Positions 1 through 64,000 of a stretch of DNA of 64,000 bases are shown here, in pieces (positions within the stretch are counted from its first letter, which is position 1; every line of letters starts with the position of its first letter). The notes under the pieces are model-generated. The model worked only from the letters and a program-made list of their open reading frames with translations, was not told the origin of the DNA and did no database searches. The position numbers and the translations under genes are program-made. The stretch is from Ridgeia piscesae (lineage: Eukaryota; Annelida; Polychaeta; Sabellida; Siboglinidae). Location: assembly GCA_025642075.2 (NCBI GenBank), contig JAODUO010001189.1, positions 1-64,000 of the forward strand, read 5' to 3'.

Positions 1-358
1 GAGTGTAATGATTAACATTTAGTTAGACCTCGCGTGATAGAAGAACTATTATTATTATTATAGAATATACTCGACACGTCTGCGGGAAAATACACATCGT
101 CTCGTAGAATATCTATGATGACAGTGCAACAGTTCTCTACTGCAGTATTGTTGCTTGGCTAGCCTTTATTACAGGGCCTTTCTCCTACCTGAGTGGCAAT
201 GAGTTTATGAGAGCACACCCATTTAAGCGAGTGACTTCATACTCTATGGACTGATTTTCGTGATAGAAATTAGAAAAGATTTCCTTGACAGCTAAACACT
301 ACGTCACATACAAGAGCCCACTCTTGTCGCTCCATACAGACAGGCTGTGTGCACCTAC
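1..358 (-). other. Start of intron 11, no exon seen
   Basis: Begins with the GTAGGT donor of exon 11. I searched both the conserved GVGCIFYEM and RPLFPGST blocks on the minus strand and found neither. A short stretch near 100-117 reads IFYETM on the minus strand but is preceded by an in-frame stop and followed by unrelated sequence. Confidence 0.6.
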
Positions 359-58788
<58,430 letters not shown>

Positions 58789-59787
58789 CTTCCTGTTTAA
58801 GCCGGCCGTCGTTTTCTTACACGCAATTCTTTCAAACAAAAAAATGCTTGACACCGGTAAGCCGTGTTGATAACGTATTACAACAACACCAATTATCTGT
58901 ATAACTCAACACACTGCTCTCCAGATGATGCAGCTTAACTTCCAAGAAGATGTATTGCTGAATTTGAAACTGTCTTCCATCGCGAACGAATCTTGTTATT
59001 GACGTAAGCGACTGTACAAGTGCGATGACGCTTTTTAACCAAACGCTGCCCGGTGACATTCGGGCCTTGATGGCACGCTCCGCCGTAAAAGCGAAGAAGC
59101 CTTAAAAGTTACACAAAAAGCGCACGGCGTTCATCGCGTTTTTTTATACAAACACTCCTTAATTAAATTAAATTAAATTAAATTAAAGGGGATATATCGC
59201 GTTTTGGAAAGAAACATAATTATGTTCTGATCATTTTACATAGAAATGGTATGTCCTAGAAATTAAAATCCAAGATATACAGAAAGCGCCGTTGTTTTTC
59301 TTAAATAGCCCAGCAACGTCTAGGTTCTGTACCAAGAATTTTGATGGAATTGTCAGCGATTTAATTCATTGGTTGACGTTAAAATAAGAGTTTTTTTCAA
59401 AAGGATGTGCCAGGGATACTAGAGTGAAGGCTGGTACATATATATTCAGCCGCAGCGACCCATGGCGCGCGAGGATGCGTTAGGTGGACCCGTGCATTTC
59501 TTAATTATTGTATCGTACTGCGGCTGCATCGACTTTGAGAAACTTATAATACAGCACTGAAAGAGCATGCAAAAAGAATTATCCATCAGATCCGCCCAGA
59601 TTTTTTTATTTGTCTTATTAACTTGTCACTGAAATTAATTGTTGATTAAACATGTGATTTTTCATAACAAAAATTTAATATAAGGTTTCAGTTTTGGTTA
59701 CCAATTAATCTCTTTGATTTTATGTTATTAAGATATTTGAATGTGATGCAAATGCCTACGACGACACTCTGAGGGTGAAACACAAAA
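58789..59787. other. Region upstream of the probable first exon
   Basis: If the first exon is correct this holds the 5' UTR and promoter. CpG-containing patches occur at 58801-58815 (GCCGGCCGTCG) and 59060-59145 (GCTCCGCCG, GCGCACGGCG), richer in CpG than most of the window. No TATA box or initiator can be assigned. An AAATT pentamer run sits at 59158-59188. Confidence 0.4.
59158..59188. repeat. (AATTA)n pentanucleotide microsatellite
   Basis: About six tandem copies of TTAAA/AATTA. Confidence 0.9.
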
Positions 59788-60846
59788 ATGCATTTATATC
59801 AGAACGTCAAAATGGATATATCGCATTTTGCCCTCAAACCCTCCCAAATATACAGTGGATATCTTGACAGAAACGTAGTTTTGAAGAGGTGCCCGTTCAG
59901 CTCTAAGCTATTTGAAAAGGCCATCAACTCCCAATTAAGCACTCGTTTTGAGAATATGTTCAAGCCTTCCCTCGGTGCTTTCAGGCGGGGCATGGGGTGT
60001 CAGTCCACTCCGTTGAGACTAGTAGAGGATTGGCGCAAGGCACTTGGCAGCCATAAGTATGTCGCAGCCATACTCATGGACTTGACAAAGGCCTTTGATT
60101 GCCTCCCTCACAGCCTGCTCTTAGGTAAACTCAGTGCTTATGGCCTTTCTGATAAATCATGCAGTTTAGTTAGTAATTATCTCAGCAACAGGAAACAGCG
60201 AGTGAAATTAGGACCTCACCACAGTGAGTGGACTGACATCGTCAGAGGTGTACCCCAATGCTCTATTCTTGGCCCTCTTCTTTTCAATGTTTTTATTGCT
60301 GATATTTTTCACTTTGTGGATAAGTCCTCTCTCTATAATTATGCTGATGATAACACCCTGTCTTATGCTCACTCAAATTCTGACACTCTCATTCACACCT
60401 TGCAACAAGACTGTACTTCTACTTTACAGTGGTTCAATATCAACCAAATGAAGGCTAACCCATCCGAATTCCAAGCAATTAGCTTCGGCAAGAGGGGAAC
60501 AAGGGACATAACAAATTTTACTTTTGAAAACACTACCATTCACTGTGAAAACTCTGTTGTCCTTCTCGACATTGAGATTGATCATTCGTTAACTTTTAAC
60601 ACACATATCGCTAACATCTGCAAAAACGCAGCTAGACAATTAGCGGTCTTAAAACGTCTCGGTCATCTCCTTACTCGACAAGGGAAACTTGCAATTTTCA
60701 AATCATTTATAACATCAAACTTCAACTACTGTCCTTTGATCTGGCATTTTTGTAGCCAATCTAGCACCAAAAACTTTGAAAATATCAAGAGAGAGCACTT
60801 CGATTTATTTACAATGATTATTAATCCACGCATCATGACCTTTTAA
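59788..60846 (+). pseudogene. LINE reverse transcriptase fragment
   Basis: 352-codon open frame. Domain order: FEKAINSQL, FRRGMGCQSTPLRLVEDW, motif A ILMDLTKAFDCLPH (catalytic Asp), motif B VRGVPQCSILGPLLFN, motif C YADDN (catalytic Asp pair), then the thumb (INQMKANPSEFQAISFG) and HIANICKNAARQLAVLKRL. The Gly of the usual PQGS is Cys here, which should harm or abolish activity. The frame ends in unrelated residues after about 60800, where the homologous reading moves to another frame. The start is truncated and its first 35 or so residues look out of frame. A dead copy; no endonuclease domain is present. Confidence 0.92.
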
Positions 60847-61169
60847 AGACCGCTAACACCGAACACCTTCACGTTAAAAGGATAAAAGAAATGGCATGCG
60901 AAGTATTAAAAATTATAAATAATATTGCTCCAAGTTTTATTCAAAATCTCATCACGCTAAAATGTTCCCAGTATTCCATGCGAAAGGATAACACTGCAGT
61001 TGTCCCTAAGGCAAACACGTCTAATATGGACTTAAATCATTTGTCCACGATGGGCCCCGGATCTGGAACAGCCTGCCAAATGAAATGCGAAAAAGTAAAC
61101 TACGGCGAGTTTCGCAGACTGATCCGGAATTGGGATGGCCCATCATGCAATTGTTCTATATGCAGGTAA
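60800..61169 (+). pseudogene. LINE post-RT C-terminal region, frameshifted
   Basis: After the RT frame closes, the homologous reading continues with LLKTANTEHLHVKRIKEMA and then IINNIAPSFIQNLI, RKDNTAVVPKANTS, a further frame disturbance near 61020-61075, and ends EKVNYGEFRRLIRNWDGPSC-NCSICR with a stop. This C-terminal block is typical for the family. At least two frameshifts separate it from a working ORF. Confidence 0.8.
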
Positions 61170-61740
61170 ACAGCTAACAGCTAACAGCTAACATGTTTGT
61201 CGCCATGCCAATATTATGAATATAGCTTTCATTGTATGCATGCAATATGGATATGTGTAAAACATTGTAAAGCCTTAATTTATTCTTTAGGTCTATTTAT
61301 TTGAATGTTTTATTAATAAAAACAAAGTTTAGTCAAATAATCACAGAAATATGTTTTAATGTCTTAAATTATTTTAATTAGTTTTATATATACATATCAT
61401 GTATTCTGTACATTTCAACTTATTATATTTATGCTAATGTCTTAAATTATATATTATTTTAACTAATATACTTTGCATGTTTTATGTACCATTTTCAATC
61501 GCTATGATTGCCCAGAGTGAAAAAAATATTATTATACATGCATATAATATTCATTTTGTACTCATTACCCGTATTTTATATGTTTTATTGGTGTCATTTT
61601 AACATACTCTGTATGCTTTTTATGTTTTATGTCTCGTTGCTTTACACTTGTTTGTCGGAAAATAGCTCAGATGACCGAATGTTATCAAATTCACATGTAA
61701 ACCGACGTTAAATAAAGCTTCTTGTATCTTGTATCTTGTA
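61170..61740 (+). other. LINE 3' UTR and tail
   Basis: Opens with three AGCTAAC copies, is AT-rich, and ends with CACATGTAAACCGACGTTAA, ATAAAGCTT and the CTTGTAT repeats. Short ORFs here are not supported. Confidence 0.75.
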
Positions 61741-61873
61741 CCCTATTTAGGTGGCCAATGTCATAATAACAGTATAGAAGCCTATAGTTAAACCGCGGTA
61801 CAAGAAATACAGTTTATTAGGAAACTCCATCCTCGTTGCAGCTAGCTGATTGCATCAACTGGTACCAGCAATC

Positions 61874-61973
61874 ACTATCACTGTCACTGTCACTGTCACT
61901 GTCACTGTCACTGTCACTGTCACTGTCACTGTCACTGTCACTGTCACTGTCACTGTCACTGTCACTGTCACTG
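61874..61973. repeat. (CACTGT)n hexanucleotide microsatellite
   Basis: About 16 near-perfect copies. Gives SLSLSL and TVTVTV frames that are not genes. Confidence 0.97.
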
Positions 61974-62836
61974 GCACGCACATCACCTTGCAAAAATCTT
62001 CTTTTGAAGTTCAGCCAATGGACTTATTCACGAGGAGTGTTGTCGGCCTCCGATCATGTGATATAATTTTGGGTGATTTCAGCCACACGCTACTCGTACG
62101 TACATGTTACATAAATTAATGTTTGGGGTGTAAGAGCAACATATTCGAATACATACAACCTTTCAGCTAGCTACTCGTGCAGTTGGACGGACGAGTAATT
62201 ACATATACTGGAATTCCCAGAAATTGTTTACCCGTCTTCAAATTTGGGCAGGTATTTGCGCTGTTCTCACAGGTGAAGCGTTCACGATTGGTATAGTCAG
62301 TAAACTTGTTCAACTCGGCTTAATCAAACAGTTTGGGATTTACGAACTTGGGAGGCGGCATTTAGTGACTGCACGAAAATAAAACGCTTCCTGTTAATTT
62401 GCCAATATTACAGACATGTTTGTCTCCTTCACAGTAACGTGCATTATTATGAAGATGCCGTAGGACGTTGCATGACACGTTGTATATTTTGGTCATAATA
62501 TACATGCCAGATGGCGACACTAATTATGATCCGATTGCCATTAGGGTACCTTGCCGTTACTTGTATTTCTGGAGACAATTTTGACGCCACAAGAGCTGTC
62601 AAGGAAGAGACGCGTTGCGTGTCAGTATGCGTTGACGTTTAGTAGACTTTAGGCAATAATTATTCATGTTACTTCACTGTCTCAGTAATCCACAAAATGA
62701 ACCCGTCAATAGCTATTGCGGCCGTATTCATTGGTTGCTGCAGCAATCTTGTTTTCTTGGAACTTCTCATAACGTGAGTGACTTCTTCATTAACCACCGG
62801 TTTTTTGGTTTTATTCGTCTTGTCTTGTTCTAGAAT

Positions 62837-62837
<1 letters not shown>

Positions 62838-62893
<56 letters not shown>

Positions 62894-62944
62894 GTAGTAG
62901 TAGTATAGTAGTAGTAGTTGTAGTAGTAATAGTAATAGTAGTAT
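62838..62944. repeat. (CTA)n-(TAG)n inverted trinucleotide microsatellite
   Basis: About 18 CTA/ACT units meet at CTAGTAG and turn into TAG/GTA units with a few interruptions. The two halves are reverse complements, so the tract can fold into a long hairpin. Confidence 0.95.
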
Positions 62945-63189
62945 TTGTTGGTTTACTGGCCAACACTCCTGGTGGGTTGGGTGCGCATGCTTGTTGGGTT
63001 ATTATTCATGTATCAAAGCTTGTCTAAAATGTTATGGTTCAGAAATGTTAACAAATTGCATCTGATAGGGAATTCCAATCTCTTATTGTTCGAGGTAAAT
63101 ATGACAATTTATAGCAGTTCTTACTGGTGTGTCACTCACAGTTGTCGGTGTTGAATGCTTTACAATAAACTTTTTTAAACTTTTTATTG

Positions 63190-63285
63190 TTCAAAGGACG
63201 AGACTATTCGCAGAGCAGTTCTGCGAATAAGGTCACATTCACCAGTATTCGCAGAGCAGTGATGTCACTGCTCTGTGAATTAGGA
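63190..63285. repeat. Pair of related hairpins
   Basis: ATTCGCAGAGCAGTTCTGCGAAT (split as ATTCGCAGA / TCTGCGAAT) near 63204-63230, and ATTCGCAGAGCAGTGA / TCACTGCTCTGTGAAT near 63246-63280. Both share the left arm ATTCGCAGAGCAGT. Confidence 0.8.
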
Positions 63286-64000
63286 ACCCATGGCTCGACA
63301 TTGGCGATGGCTCGACGCGTGTATTAAAGCTGTCGGGCCAGTTTGGGCTACTGGTTGTTAAATTCCACAGGCCCGGTGGGTCAGTGCCCGCTCTGCCAGT
63401 GGTTTCAATCCCCTACTGACCACCATCAACGTTTCCATAACCCGACCTTTCACAGAAAAATGGAACGACCTAAAAAAGGCTTAATAACATTAGTCTATTT
63501 ATTTTTTAATGTTTCGTTTTATTACATTTTATAACCTATGACATAACTGAGTCAAAAATGTTGTCGTGCGACAAGAAAACTTCCATGCACTGTGGAAGTC
63601 ATATTTTGTGAATGGCGGGAATCACTCATTATTCATCCAATCAGCGATCTTGTTACATAATGCCGTTGGCGTGGTAGGCGATGTTGTTGTTGTCTGCGTG
63701 AATGATAAAACGCTAGTGCACATTCCGTAATGGGAAGATATCTATGCAGTTTGTTATGCTGTCAAACGTTTGACAGTGTTGCAAAAGACGATTCATGCAG
63801 CGGTGAATTGTGTAAAACAATCTTGGAAGAAAGAGAGGAAGTGTTTTGGACAGCATTCACACTGTCAGTGTCGCCGGCGCACCTGGGCTCTCAGCCTCGC
63901 ACAGATTCACAGATGCGATGTTTACATAGTCATAGGCTAGCCTGTCATTAAATGGGACAGGAGTTATCTGCATCCTAATGCAAATTTATCATGGTATCAC

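Larger units (their letters stand above)
59788..61740 (+). mobile_element. Broken non-LTR retrotransposon (LINE), 5'-truncated, RT domain and 3' tail
   Basis: The left end is poorly defined; recognisable homology starts near SKLFEKAINSQLSTRF (about 59900). The right end is a CTTGTAT-type short repeat tail (61721-61740) just after an AATAAA, as in CR1/L2/Jockey-like LINEs that end in simple repeats rather than poly(A). The body carries reverse transcriptase and the post-RT region. It lies about 1 kb upstream of the kinase's probable first exon, on the opposite strand. Confidence 0.9.
61980..64000. other. Right-hand flank
   Basis: No coding gene recognised. Contains the CTA/TAG inverted microsatellite (62838-62944) and two small hairpins (63190-63285). 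Whether the next gene begins beyond 64000 cannot be told. Confidence 0.5.

Noticed and set aside
90..125. Possible continuation exon (IFYETM on the minus strand)
   Set aside because: Preceded by an in-frame stop and lacking the GVGC and ATGRPLFPG neighbours; chance similarity.

Overview
The window is animal nuclear DNA, not bacterial. It holds short exons with GT/AG introns, many microsatellites and minisatellites, a degenerate non-LTR retrotransposon, tRNA-derived SINEs and MITE-like elements. The repeat-rich intron landscape and the style of the retroelements suggest a marine invertebrate, possibly a mollusc or other lophotrochozoan. That placement is inference; the sequence does not fix the species.

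One protein-coding gene is recognisable and spans most of the window on the minus strand: a PCTAIRE-family cyclin-dependent kinase (CDK16/17/18 group, with an N-terminus closest to CDK17). I located ten conserved exons by hand, plus a probable 20-nt first coding exon at about 58.8 kb. All exon phases agree across every junction and give the first 329 residues: the N-terminal regulatory extension, the Gly-rich loop, VALK lysine, PCTAIRE helix, HRD, DFG and T-loop, ending at the Trp of the IDMW motif. The rest of the kinase C-lobe must lie beyond position 1. An alternative 5' exon is possible at about 34.7 kb.

Layout from left to right: 0.36-7.2 kb holds eight kinase-domain and linker exons (with a 17-bp minisatellite of about 88 copies in one intron); 7.2-20.9 kb is a large intron that starts, at the 5' splice site of exon 3, with about 50 tandem copies of a 40-bp unit, each repeating that splice donor; 20.9-38.5 kb is an intron with a long GT tract, a TTAA-flanked fold-back element, a G-rich minisatellite, a 32-bp minisatellite and a long CT tract; 38.5-58.8 kb is the probable first intron with a tRNA-type SINE, a 53/54-bp minisatellite built from the SINE head, a 29-bp minisatellite with a duplicated flank, MITE copies and a perfect 109-bp palindrome; 58.8-64 kb is upstream DNA with a broken LINE (plus strand) and simple repeats.

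Most long open frames here are by-products of stop-free tandem repeats (17-, 32-, 40- and 54-bp units and dinucleotides), not genes. No second host gene was found. The most unusual feature is the splice-donor array abutting exon 3: each unit reads as donor, short pyrimidine/branch-like stretch, CAG acceptor and a 16-nt block that would bring an in-frame stop if included.
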